DNA from: Aphrocallistes beatrix
Taxonomy: Eukaryota > Porifera > Hexactinellida > Sceptrulophora > Aphrocallistidae
Reading direction: 5' to 3'
Assembly: GCA_963281255.1 (NCBI GenBank)
Contig: OY725505.1
Coordinates: forward strand, 806,001-870,000
DNA length: 64,000 bases
Below are positions 34,630 to 45,992 of this stretch, in pieces. The notes beneath the pieces were generated by a model. That model worked only from the letters and a program-made list of their open reading frames with translations. It made no database searches and was not told the DNA's origin. Positions within the stretch are counted from its first letter, which is position 1. Each line of letters opens with the position of its first letter. The translations under genes and the position numbers were made by a program.

Positions 34630-35017
34630 ATATGGTTCCACTAAGTTCGACCGCAGACGAAAAGGTCGACTCTTCATGGAATTATGAAGTCATTGTCACC
34701 TTTTTTATAAGTAGAAATTTCAGTTTTTCGACTATAAGCCATTTTAGGTGATGGAAGGCTGAAGTTTTAATGGAATGTGTATATTAATACTATCGTCAAA
34801 AAATGATGACTCATCACTCTGTTATGATGTCACTATTTCTCATCAAAAATTAAAAATTGACAAATTTGGTGATTTGAGTGACATTGATTATAACAATAAA
34901 ACTTGAGATGTTACTACCTTATTATTAATTAATGTTAGCCTAAGCGCCCAAAGGACACCTCTGATGGACACAAAGTGTCCGCCAACAGCGCAGCGCATGC
35001 AAACGAATCCCGCATGT
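34630..35017 (+). mobile_element. Helentron-like family B copy
   Basis: From TATATATGGTTCCACTAAGTTC through GGAATTATGAAGTCATTG to a degraded GC block ending CGCATGT. The diverged 3' block suggests an older copy. Confidence 0.55.
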
Positions 35018-35120
35018 TAATTAATAAATCGAAAACCAACTTAGCCCAGATTCGAATTCATTCTGTTTAACATATTTCTATATTAATTTAATTTGTCCTG
35101 AATTTTGTGGAGTGAACTGT

Positions 35121-36345
35121 TTTTACAAAAAGTGTCTTCCCTACAAAATATATCCCCCTCCCCCCTAAACATACTATGATAGATTTTGTAAAATATCCAT
35201 GGTACATTACAAAAACTGTCCCCCCTATTTTGACCTGACTACATCAGAACAGTATCCTCCCGGTACCACTAAAGATCAAAAGAGACATCTCCGCAGAAAA
35301 GCTTCGAAATATAGCGCGATCGAAGGAAAACTAGTGAAGCAATGTGAAAATCAAAATTTGATTGTCATTGAAAAGGCTGAGGTAGAGGAAATACTGAAAG
35401 AAATACACGATAATTCGGGCCACCAAAACGCTCGCTATACCTATAACATTGGGAAGGATCGCTACAATTTGCCTAGGATGGTAAAAGATATCGATGTCTA
35501 TGTGAAAACTTGCGAACGCTGCATACGAAATCAACCATCCCTGAAAAGTCCTACTTCTCCTATCCAACCTCTTCCTGTCATCACAAAAGTGTGGTTCAGA
35601 GTTGGTATGAATTTGACTAGTCCACTAATCGAATCAAACGGATTCAAATATATTTTGTCGGTGATCGACCATTTTACGAGATAGATAGAAACCAGACCTC
35701 TTCGTTCAAAAGAAGCACCAGAGGTGCTCGATGTCTATTTTCTATCTACTGTAGACAAGGAGCGCCAGTTCAGATCATTAGCGACAACGGAACTGAGTTT
35801 ACGAATAAATTGCACAAGTCATTACACGGATCTTATAATTGTAAATTAATATTCTCAACCCCATACCATCCTGAAACGAACGGGCTGGTTGAATCGTCAC
35901 ATAAATATCTAAAGCGATCCCTTGTCAAAGCAATGGGCCAGAAAAAAGAGAACTGGAGACAATATTTAGAGGAGGTTACTTTTTCATTAAACATAAGACC
36001 ACGGGAAACCACTTACTTCTCGGCATTTGAACTAATGCATGGCTCCCGTAAGCCTCGCCTTCCTACCCAAGCTGAGAAACTTTCATTTCTTTACCCTGAT
36101 GCTGGGACCTCAATGATATAAGGATGGTTTAAAGAGGATGAAGAGCAGAAACTAGTCGACTACATGAATGAAGTAGAGCAAATCCACTCGAACTAATGAC
36201 AGTACATTGAATATCTATTCGAACTAATGACAGTACATTGAAAATCTATTCGAACTAATGACAGTTCATAAAATTCGAACTAATGCATGCACCTCAAATA
36301 TATCATAGTATGTTTAGGGGGGACATATTTTGTAAAAACAAAACA
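35121..36345 (+). mobile_element. Integrase-encoding element between inverted repeats (Gypsy- or Ginger-like)
   Basis: 35199-35684 encodes an HHCC zinc finger (HDNSGH...CERC) and the start of the catalytic core (ILSVIDHFTR). After an in-frame TAG where tryptophan is expected and a frame change near 35755, the core continues: GAPVQIISDNGTEF with its aspartate, STPYHPETNGLVE with the glutamate, then RPRETTYFSAFELMHG to 36120. Flanks at about 35121-35182 and 36297-36345 are inverted copies of TTTTTACAAAA...CCCCCCTAAACATACTATGA, with ends TGT...ACA. Ty3/Gypsy integrases and Ginger DNA transposons share this core; no reverse transcriptase or LTR is visible, and the inverted flanks favour a Ginger-like element, tentatively. 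Dead. Between the core and the right flank lie four TTCGAACTAATGACAGT repeats like those at 17.5 kb. Confidence 0.65.
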
Positions 36346-36557
36346 AAATATAGTTTCTTTTAATGCATAAGTTTGAATGCGAATAATTTAAAAGGTAAAC
36401 ATTAAGAAATACATAACTAATAGAAAATATGTAGCATAAAGGGAGTAAAGAAGGAAGCACATATAATTTTGTTATTTGGAGTAATTATTATTCCATTTGG
36501 CCCTATTCTTCTCTTGTCACCCTTCTTAGTATTTCCTACAGTGTGTAGGAGAATTCC

Positions 36558-37663
36558 TTACTGCGAGAAAACTTTAATGCAAGCTTCACAATAATCACTG
36601 ATAAGGATGTTATTCTGTTTATCGAAACAGAAATAATATCCTTGTCTCACTTGTTCGTTACTATCCTTACTGCATGTAATGAATGAACAGAGTTTGTCTC
36701 CAGCTTTAGAGAACACATGGAGACAAGGATTATCTTTCCAGCTCAGTACGAATACTTTATCTTCTAATAGCTTAATGTCCATAGGCCCTGTCATGGTAGA
36801 GTGCTGTATGGATTGCTTATAGTTCAGTATATTGTTCATCACAACAACTCGATTGTTAGCTTTATCTGCTACGTACACATCTCCGTTTGTGTCTACAGTC
36901 AACTGTTGAGGAGAAGAGAACTCATGCTTACCAGTTCCTTTCATTCCTACTTTCGTTACTAACGAGAAGTTGGGTAGCTCGAAGTGGAAAATAGTGTGAA
37001 GGTACTCATCACTAACGAACACTTCCTTACCACTAATTCCTATTCCTATTGGGGATTTAAGATCTGTCTCTGCGTATGTGTTTATGTATTCCCCTTTTTT
37101 GGAGAATGCACAAATCCTACCTGATATGTTTGGGATATCAATACAATCTGCAACATATATCAATTTCGTGCTAATGTTATATGCTACACTCTTAGGCCAA
37201 TTAAGTTTTCCTGGCACATAACCTTTCTTACAAACAGAGATTCGTGGCTGTTTGAGATTTGCATAATTTGAAAACAGAACTACCTTCTCAATCAGTTGTC
37301 TAGTCGGGAGATACTCTCCTCCACCTCTCGGGTTTCACACTCAAACGACAGTTCCACGTCTCTCACTGATGTTTCCAGTTCTCGCATTCTCTCCTCTATC
37401 TCCCCTACCATTCTCTCCCGCATGGAGTGGAGGACATTCTCATTCATTTCTTCCTGCACCTGAGTTCGAGTGGTAGCTAACTGCGTTCTCGTCCTCAACC
37501 GAGCTGTTTCCTCTGATCGTCTCTGCTCCTTATTCTCTCTGTACTCAGTGAGTAGTTCGATCCGTCTACGATTAATACAAACGACTAAATGGTCGCAACA
37601 CTGATTGATGCGTGACTCTATCGAGTCTGCTACTACTAGTTCTTCAGGGTACCTCTCTGCCAT
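36558..37663 (-). CDS. Coiled-coil plus NHL propeller protein with one frame break
   Basis: ATG 37663 opens a coiled coil: ESRINQCCDHLVVCINRRR, then RSEETARLRTRTQL and a glutamate-rich stretch ending EESISRLDN. At 37292-37304 this frame stops. The adjacent frame continues upstream of the propeller as RQLIEKVVLFSNYANLKQPR and leads into the blades WPKSVAYNISTKLIYVAD, SPQQLTVDTNGDVYVADKAN and CFDKQNNILISDY. One missing base (or a −1/+2 shift) at CTAGAC (37299-37303 region) joins them, giving about 365 residues with the layout of the gene at 29732. The conserved propeller suggests a functional gene with a sequencing gap or recoding, but recent decay is possible. TATA-like AGTATAAATAC lies about 65 bp before the ATG. 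Confidence 0.75.
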
Positions 37664-37724
37664 TATTCTTGTTTCTATGAGTGTATGGATAAGCTGTGTA
37701 TTGAAATGCTGCTTGAGAAGTAAT

Positions 37725-37735
37725 TGTGTATTTAT
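37725..37735 (-). promoter_or_regulatory. TATA-like box
   Basis: AGTATAAATAC on the minus strand, about 65 bp upstream of ATG 37663, at nearly the same distance as in the 29732-30973 gene. Confidence 0.45.
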
Positions 37736-37956
37736 ACTAGAGACTGTGCACTGATGAGAGTCTGTGATATCTCGTGGTTAGGTTGCTGTGAGTCTTCATA
37801 GGATGTGAGCACTTTTTAAAAGGAAATACACACGAATCAACTATGAGATGAACTGTGTACTAATGACTCATTTTTTTTCTCTTAGTGCATTTTTTAGGAA
37901 ATTCAAAATTTTCACTTTCAACATGTTATTTAACTAATTCTACTCTACTTGAGTAT

Positions 37957-39685
37957 ATACTGTATAATATTACTGTATAATATTACAGTATAATATTACT
38001 GTATAATATTACTGTATAATATTACTGTATAATATTACTGTATAATATTACTGTATAATATTACTGTATAATATTACTGTATAATATTACTGTATAATAT
38101 TACTGTATAATATTACTGTATAATATTACAGTATAATATTACAGTATAATATTACTGTATAATATTACTGTATAATATTACTGTATAATATTACAGTATA
38201 ATATTACTGTATAATATTACTGTATAATATTACTGTATAATATTACTGTATAATATTACTGTATAATATTACAGTATAATATTACAGTATAATATTACTG
38301 TATAATATTACTGTATAATATTACTGTATAATATTACTGTATAATATTACTGTATAATATTACTGTATAATATTACTGTATAATATTACTGTATAATATT
38401 ACAGTATAATATTACTGTATAATATTACTGTATAATATTACTGTATAATATTACTGTATAATATTACTGTATAATATTACTGTATAATATTACAGTATAA
38501 TATTACTGTATAATATTACTGTATAATATTACTGTATAATATTACTGTATAATATTACTGTATAATATTACAGTATAATATTACTGTATAATATTACAGT
38601 ATAATATTACTGTATAATATTACTGTATAATATTACTGTATAATATTACAGTATAATATTACTGTATAATATTCCTGTATAATATTACAGTATAATATTA
38701 CTGTATAATATTACTGTATAATATTACTGTATAATATTACTGTATAATATTACTGTATAATATTACTGTATAATATTACTGTATAATATTACTGTATAAT
38801 ATTACTGTATAATATTACAGTATAATATTACTGTATAATATTACAGTATAATATTACTGTATAATATTCCTGTATAATATTACTGTATAATATTACTGTA
38901 TAATATTACAGTATAATATTACTGTATAATATTACTGTATAATATTACTGTATAATATTACTGTATAATATTACTGTATAATATTACAGTATAATATTAC
39001 TGTATAATATTACAGTATAATATTACTGTATAATATTACTGTATAATATTACTGTATAATATTACTGTATAATATTACTGTATAATATTACTGTATAATA
39101 TTACTGTATAATATTACTGTATAATATTACTGTATAATATTACAGTATAATATTACTGTATAATATTACTGTATAATATTACTGTATAATATTACTGTAT
39201 AATATTACTGTATAATATTACAGTATAATATTACTGTATAATATTACTGTATAATATTACTGTATAATATTACTGTATAATATTACTGTATAATATTACA
39301 GTATAATATTACTGTATAATATTACTGTATAATATTACTGTATAATATTACTGTATAATATTACTGTATAATATTACTGTATAATATTACAGTATAATAT
39401 TACTGTATAATATTACTGTATAATATTACTGTATAATATTACAGTATAATATTACTGTATAATATTCCTGTATAATATTACAGTATAATATTACTGTATA
39501 ATATTACTGTATAATATTACTGTATAATATTACTGTATAATATTACTGTATAATATTACTGTATAATATTACTGTATAATATTACAGTATAATATTACTG
39601 TATAATATTACTGTATAATATTACTGTATAATATTACTGTATAATATTACTGTATAATATTACTGTATAATATTACTGTATAATA
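37957..39685. repeat. 13-bp satellite array, ~130 copies
   Basis: Unbroken head-to-tail units TATAATATTACTG over about 1.73 kb. The main variants are ACTG and ACAG at one position, and three units carry CCTG (38675, 38869 and 39467 regions). The rare order ACAG-ACTG-CCTG-ACAG occurs twice about 790 bp apart, pointing to block duplication. The unit is close to self-complementary, so the array can form extended hairpins. It may be collapsed or miscounted in the assembly. Confidence 0.95.
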
Positions 39686-39689
39686 TACA

Positions 39690-40671
39690 TTAGTCGATCG
39701 TGAAAAAGATCGCAATCTGGGCCCCGAACATTTTCCGATCATTTTTGTAGCAATAACTGCTGGAAGAAAACTCAAATTGGAAACAGTATAGAAGAAAAGA
39801 ATAAGTTCATGAGGAAATACAAATTTCCAAAATTGATCCAAAAAAATGATTGGGCAAAAAGATAGCGATCTTCTATCCGATCATTCAAAATAATGATAAA
39901 AATCCAACCATTTTATAGTTTGGTATGGCCTGGGGGTGCACTATCAATTTTATAGCTCACAGGGAGTGAAAAAGTTTGGGAACCACTGCACTATTATTTC
40001 GCAATATTCTATAGGAGTGGCGATCGCAAAACCTTTTATGAACAGAACAAATGCTTTATTAAACTTGTATTTCCTATTAATTATTACTATTGGGCATGCC
40101 TAATTTCCGGGACAGGACGGATCAGGATACCTAATTTCCGGGAAGGTACGAATTCGGATACCTAATTTATTATTTCACTCAATTTAAAAAAATCTCATTC
40201 TGAATATACCAAATGATTTACAGGCGCTCCCCTACTTTAATTTGAGCACTTCACCGCTGAAGATGAGTACTAAGACATGACAAGAATCTACCTTAATTAA
40301 AGTATAAATAACACACAATACTGCTAGTTATTACAATTACATTAACAATTTAGTGAAAGTTTTGCGCATAATCTGGTGTCTTTCAGCGACGAGACGTGCA
40401 CGCATGACGTCACACTTTTGACACTTACAAAATTCATCCGAAAGTCCTCTGTCGATTCAGCACTAAGTATTCGCCGTCCAAGTATCGATGGAAAGAATTC
40501 ACCACCACTCCTCGACTCCGCCACTTCCCGCCCCGAGTAGAAGTGCTACATTCCGCAGGGTCGGAATCGTCGCTTGGCAAAAATGATAACTACTTCTACC
40601 GTCTTCACATTTAATGACACAGAATTAGAGTGAGTTGTTTGTTTGTTTGTGTTAGCTCAGTTCTTCTAGGT
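39690..40671. other. Spacer with isolated hAT and MITE ends
   Basis: A hAT-type right end (AAGTTTGGGAACCACTG) near 39993 without partner, and a one-ended copy of the 24151 MITE at 40095-40170. The frame at 40342-40524 has no recognisable family. Confidence 0.45.
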
Positions 40672-41053
40672 CAGTGGTCTTAACCTTATTGGCACGATTT
40701 CTCCCTTCGTGGTATTCAATCATGATTTTTTCCCTTGTATTTATTTCTACGCATCCCAAAATATTGAACTAGGTATGAATTTTTTATTTTACCAACACAC
40801 TATAGTTAGTATAATGACTACAGTACGATATACTATGCAAGAAGATGTATTAAGTACAATACTTAATTGCTATGAATATATTAGTGTGATACTTGGCACT
40901 GTTTTTTCTTGACCTTCAGTTCATAATTCTGGGGTTGAAAATAGTATTTCATTCCTAACAATTGCCGTAATTCTGAAATATTACATTTTAAATTTTACTA
41001 TCAGTATCACTGTACTTTTTCTGAGAAATATTTTAACATCCTAGATCCTACAC

Positions 41054-41428
41054 GGGATACAGACTTTTCGTGACAGGACTTTTCGTGACGAGACATTTCG
41101 TGACGGACATTTCGTGACAAGATTGGTACACCTATATTCTATAATTGTTGTGGTAAGGCGAAGTCATGATAATAGTGAAGATAAATACATATTGCACCTA
41201 CATTATCAGTGTCATACAAATTAGTGAAGACAATTGGAAATTTTCTGGGATACAGACTTTTCATATATCACTTGTATTTTATCTTCACAGATAATTATCA
41301 TGACTTCGCCTTACCACAACAAGTATAGAATATAGGTGTACCCATCTTGTCACGAAAAGTCTTGTCACGAAATGTCCGTCACGAAATGTCTCGTCACGAA
41401 AAGTCCTGTCACGAAAAGTCTGTATCCC
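41054..41428. mobile_element. GGGATAC foldback element, 9-bp TSD, second copy
   Basis: Arms of four TTTCGTGAC repeats each, GGGATACAGACTTTTCGTGAC at the left and its mirror at the right, with ATCCTACAC on both sides (41045-41053, 41429-41437). The centre shares 'gtacacctatattctata' inverted. The 9-bp target size points toward Mutator-like elements. Confidence 0.85.
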
Positions 41429-41437
41429 ATCCTACAC

Positions 41438-41549
41438 CTGGGTTGCCGTGGGAATGGAATTTCAATTCCCATTCTCATCCCATATATGGGAATCTGTGGG
41501 TTTTTCCATGGGAGTTCCCTCAGATTCCTAATCCCATGGCAACCCTTTC
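41438..41549. mobile_element. MITE related to 153-287
   Basis: TGGGTTGCCGTGGGAATGG ... CCATGGCAACCCT with inner 'cccattctcatccc'; same family as the MITE in the foldback arms at the left edge. Confidence 0.5.
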
Positions 41550-41725
41550 ATACACACTTCCCCCCAAAATGCTGAAATTTCCCCCTGGTTAAGAACCCCC
41601 TGTTCTAGGTGATATCATATTCTACATACTGTCCATACTGTCACATCAGGTTAACACTGAATGGATATTTTTTATTCTATCCTCTTATCCAGCTGTGTTT
41701 CATAACGTCCGTGTATTATAGAATA

Positions 41726-42160
41726 CACTAACCGGACAGAAGTATTTGTATCTTATATTATTTCCCACACAAATAGTACTGAATTGGATCTTTTCATGAA
41801 GGAAATGTATTAGAACTCTAAGAGATACTAAGAGCCCGATTTAGAATCGAAATCTACACATTCGAATTATTAATAGTTGATTTCTAATAAAAATTATCAA
41901 TCGATGGCACAAGAAGTAATTCACCACCACCATGTATAGTGGTAAATGGGAACAAGGTGGCAGTGATTGATAATTTGAAAACATTGGGAATTGATAATTT
42001 ATAAGAGATATTATACTATGACTTTTTCGAATGCGCATATTTCGAATTTGCAATCCGAATAGTTGTATCACATACCGTTTAGGAATTTTATCTTCATGAA
42101 TTGACAAATTTTAGTATTAAAAGCACGGTGGGAGTATACAAATACTTCAGTCCAGTAGTG
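41726..42160. mobile_element. Tc1-like MITE, sister of 26772-27233
   Basis: CACTAACCGGACAGAAGTAT and the mirror of CACTACTGGACTGAAGTAT, TA on both sides. Confidence 0.75.
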
Positions 42161-42459
42161 TAGTAGCTGAGGATTTAGACCATTACCACTTCAGTAGATA
42201 TCTCCATAAGATCGAAAGAAGAAATCGTTTTCAGTCAAAGTTTTATTTTAAGGCGTAGCAAAATGTTATAGCACCCTCCTAGGGGAGGGATAATTTGAGG
42301 GCGGGATCCTTTTCGGGAGATACGTCATATACTGAAAAAGCTTGAAACAATTCTAAAATATCCAAGAAAAATTTGTACCATATTTCCCTAAATAATTCCT
42401 TGTGATTATTCAAGGAAATGCAGTAACTATAGGATTACCATTGCCATTATGATATTTCA

Positions 42460-43110
42460 ATGCTATTTTGGTTTCTTTATCCTCTGGTCACTTCCTTTAT
42501 CTCTTTAAACGCGCTATCATCCAACCCAAGTTCAAAAAACCGAATATTGATCCTTTCTTTACAATTTATCGTCCTCTGAGTAACCTATCTTCCTCTCTAA
42601 GATTACTGGAAAAGCAGCAGCCTATCAGGTTGTCAGTTATCTTAATTCCCACAATATTTTCAACTGGAGGCAGTCGACTAATCTTAAACATTACAGTGAG
42701 ACTGCGCTCCTGAAGGTAACCAATAACAACTTCTCGTCCTCTTGGATCTCAGTTCTGCATTTGACACCGTTGACCATAATATCCTACTCACTCGCCTTCG
42801 TGCACATTTGGGATTTGTGAAACTTCTCTCCGGCAGAACCCAATCCGTTTCCATCCAAGTTCAAATTCACCTGACACTCACGTTAAGTACGGCGTCCCCC
42901 AGTGAGCCTACACTCTTGCAGAACCTTAGTGAGCTGAAAGCACTAAAGATGTCATCTCGTTTAAAGGTAAAGTTAAGTCAGGTGCAATCTTTCTTGCCTA
43001 CTGTTAGCCGAGTTTTTCTCTGTCACACGCTATCATATGCATACAGACATGCCATCATATACATACAGACACGCCGCATGCACACATTCAGCAACTATCA
43101 GTAGGTTTAG
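42460..43110 (+). pseudogene. LINE (CR1/Jockey-type) reverse transcriptase relic
   Basis: Frames in succession: AIIQPKFKKPNIDPF...YRPLSNLSSSL..LEK, then NIFNWRQS and ETALLKVTN, then LDLSSAFDTVDHNILLTRL (first catalytic aspartate region), then YGVPQ near 42890. This is the order of palm motifs in non-LTR reverse transcriptases. Frameshifts separate every block and the F/YxDD motif is absent. Confidence 0.75.
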
Positions 43111-43709
43111 CACCTCACTCAGATTGTAAACCCCCTGAGAACATATCAGCATCGATTCGGGGGGTATATAAATCTATAAACTTTAATCTTTCCTGCCTCG
43201 GTCCTCTTCTCTTTCCTTTTTATACCATACTGCTCTTTGATGTCTCACCAGGGCCGCCAAGAGGGGGATGGGGTAAAGGGACTGTTGCCTCGGGGGCCGT
43301 GAAAAATCCTAAACAAATTTATTAATCTATTTCTTTGTTACACTGTAGAAGTAGAATACTTTCAACTTCATTAATCAATTTCTGTGCCACAGTTTACACC
43401 ACTTGCTGCTAGGTTTCCTATGTTAGTACTATGCTCTGATATCTAACTATTATCTCAATTAGAATTTGTATATAAATAGTCGATTGAATAACCATTTCAT
43501 TATACTTGTAGAATTTTTCAGATACTAGAATCAATCCTACTCCATCAGATCATGGAGAAGATAATTTTGTGTTAGACCTGAAGAGAGTAGAATTGAAAAA
43601 ATGTCGGTCGACAGACCGATAGTGCAGGTCCAGGAAGTGACTCGAAGGAACATGTAATCTAAATATCGGATTACATCGAGAATTACTAATATTACGGCAT
43701 TTTAAGTGT
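43111..43709. other. Spacer with possible hAT end
   Basis: CAGGGCCGCCAAGAGGGGG at about 43252 is a typical hAT terminus without visible partner. Nothing else recognised. Confidence 0.35.
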
Positions 43710-43912
43710 GAAATTTCGAATCTACGCATTAAAATATCCTATATTAGCCGTTGAAAACTCGCTTTTAGCTCAAAATGAGATTTTTTCGAAAGGTGTGAAA
43801 ATATATGTATATATATACATATGTTAGAAATTCATAAAATATTCATATTATTACTTTCAAAGTGCGAAAATCGGATCCTACGTGGTGAACTACCCTACAT
43901 TAGTCGTTGAGA
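43710..43912 (+). repeat. Second copy of the 14.6-kb dispersed repeat
   Basis: See 14643-14830. Here it lies just upstream of a family A Helentron-like element. Confidence 0.5.
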
Positions 43913-43968
43913 TCTTATTTATATCTTTAAACAAAGCTTTGCAGTGGAGGTGTTAAAATATGAATATA

Positions 43969-44706
43969 TCTTATATATTAAAATGCTAGGATTATTTTTT
44001 TTTTTTGTTTGTTTGTTTGTTTGTTTGTTTGTCCGAATTGATTGAAGAATTGGCAAGTCGTAGAGATACCAAAATTGGCATGTAGGTGTCAAATGATGAA
44101 TCTAGGATTAAGTTCGAAGATCTAAGCGAAATGTTCACACCTCGCCGAGATAGGTGACAAAATGTGCTGACCAATCAAATTCGATTATTTTATAATGCAA
44201 ATGCATCGGAATAAAATAGAAGTGACTTATGCATACAATCAAAAGAACTATTTGTGATTGAAATTCATTGGTTTATGTGAACCAATCAAATATCAGCCTT
44301 TTATAATGCGATTCACACGATTCTATTTCATATAAATGATTGAATAATGCTATTTTGAGTCTATAATTTGATTGTTAACAACAATTAAAGTGTGTTATAT
44401 GCTACGATCAATCAATTCGATCATAAAATAACTTTTAACGACATGGACTGGAATTGATTATTTAAGTATAATAATCTTTAGCAATGTGACTTAATACGAA
44501 GTAAATTATGTTTATCGCGAAACAAAATTTCTGCTACAGTTCTGATTTCATGAATGTAACCGTAGACAAATGACAATCCAGCGTACTTAGTACAAAACAA
44601 GAAAGCGACGTATTGTTTCTCTAATATCCCCAAGCGCCCACTGGGTAAATCTGCAGACACGCAGTGTCTGCAAGCCGCGCAGCGCAAGCAAGCGAAGCAC
44701 GCTTGT
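43969..44706 (+). mobile_element. Helentron-like family A, copy 2
   Basis: TCTTATATATTAAAATGCTA, then a T-run and six TTTG units before TCCGAATTG; middle diverges from copies 1 and 3; ends in the GC block ...GCAAGCGAAGCACGCTTGT. The minus-strand frame at 44478-44687 is antisense of the block. Confidence 0.65.
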
Positions 44707-44808
44707 ACTCATAAAAATCGGAAGTGATGAGATTTTGCGAAAAAATGTTGACGTTGCACATCTACACCATAAAGAGATCCTACATGCGAAATTTGGTAAA
44801 ATTCAGAC
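44707..44808. repeat. Sequence shared in reverse with 51065-51171
   Basis: 'actcataaaaatcggaagtg' to 'catgcgaaatttggtaaaat' is the mirror of the sequence preceding the GC block at 51172. At both loci the GC block joins it at exactly the same base. Confidence 0.7.
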
Positions 44809-45224
44809 CAGGGTTGGCAGGTTTTGTCCATGTGGTAAAAACCGTCCTGTCCAAAACCAAAACCTAACCTAATTATAATACTAATGCATGTTACTTCTTA
44901 CTTGTATATTTTAATAAGATGTACATAAATATGCTGAATACATAACTGAATCAATGGGCCTTCCTCCTTGTGTCATTTCAAATTGGTCAATTCAAATAAG
45001 ATAAACAATCTGCACGATACCACACATTTTATCACTTTACTGTTTCATTGTATACGTAGTCAATAGTATATTACCAACTCAAAATAAGATATCTTAACAA
45101 GTTTTATACGTTTTCAGTTTCTTATTATTCAAGGATATAGTATTGACCAGTATTGACCGGTTTTGACCAGTTTTGACCGGTAAAAACCGGGTTTTTCCCA
45201 CTGTCCGTCCAAAACCCAACCCTG
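44809..45224. mobile_element. hAT MITE
   Basis: CAGGGTTGGCAGGTTTTGTCC and mirror of CAGGGTTGGGTTTTGGACGG; inner 'gaccggttttgacc' repeats. Flanking 8 bp do not match, so a border may be rearranged. Confidence 0.65.
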
Positions 45225-45376
45225 GCCGGCGCCATGTTTTATCGGCAGTGGGTGTCCTAAGAGGATTTCTCTGAATGTGGGTGTCCATTTATGGAGGGAT
45301 ATATATTGTACAATATGATAAAACAGGACGCAGTGGGTGTCTCGACACCCAGGACACCCCCGGTGGCGCCGGCCCT
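45225..45376. mobile_element. Possible short hAT MITE
   Basis: GCCGGCGCCATG at the left and TGGCGCCGGCCCTG at the right, with 'gtgggtgtcc' and 'ggacaccc' inside. The left CAGG is replaced by the neighbour's end. Confidence 0.45.
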
Positions 45377-45427
45377 GACATACATACATACATACATACG
45401 GACGGACGGACGAGATACTCCGTCCAT

Positions 45428-45895
45428 CAGGGTTGGGTTCAATTATATTTTTATATTCAATTACAATTACAATTACAACCAATTCGAATTTACAATTATA
45501 ATTATAATTACAGTTATAATTATAATTACAATTACAATTACAAAAATGATGGTGTGTATCTTCGGTGACCATATTTATAGTGCACAGGAACCATGAAAAA
45601 GATTGAATTCATATGCTTACTCGTAAAGTTGTCAACTTACACTTACCAATTCCCGAGAAACACCAATCACAACGATATCAAAACAATAATGTAAAGAATT
45701 AACACATGTATAGGAATTGTAAGCGTGGCTTTAGCCTTAAGGTATAATTTAGACGTAATTACAATTTTTTTGAATTACAATTACAATTACAATTACAAAA
45801 TTTTTCAATGCTCAATTACAATTACAATTACAATTATGTACAAAACGTAATTAATTGTAATTAATTAATTACAATTATAATTGAACCCAACCCTG
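45428..45895. mobile_element. hAT MITE with AATTAC microsatellite arms, 8-bp TSD
   Basis: CAGGGTTGGGTTCAATTATA and its mirror at the right; CCGTCCAT on both sides (45420-45427 and 45896-45903). Runs of AATTAC in both arms produce the spurious frames with NYNYNY protein repeats at 45129-45596. Confidence 0.9.
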
Positions 45896-45992
45896 CCGTC
45901 CATGCCATAAGGGCATCTCCCTATAGGAGCTGCACTAAAAATATCTAACATACGTAACAGATTCAAAGCATAGTTTGCAGTTATATTAATTC

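Larger units (their letters stand above)
40672..41602. mobile_element. hAT element with 8-bp TSD, host to two further insertions
   Basis: CAGTGGTCTTAACCTTATT at the left, mirror ...GGTTAAGAACCCCCTG at the right, TTCTAGGT on both sides (40664-40671, 41603-41610). No transposase. Contains the elements at 41054-41428 and 41438-41549. Confidence 0.85.

Noticed and set aside
37957-39685. CRISPR-like array
   Set aside because: Units are contiguous 13-mers without spacers; it is a satellite in a eukaryotic sequence.
45129-45596. Frames with NYNYNY repeats
   Set aside because: They come from AATTAC microsatellites inside a hAT MITE with proven target duplications.
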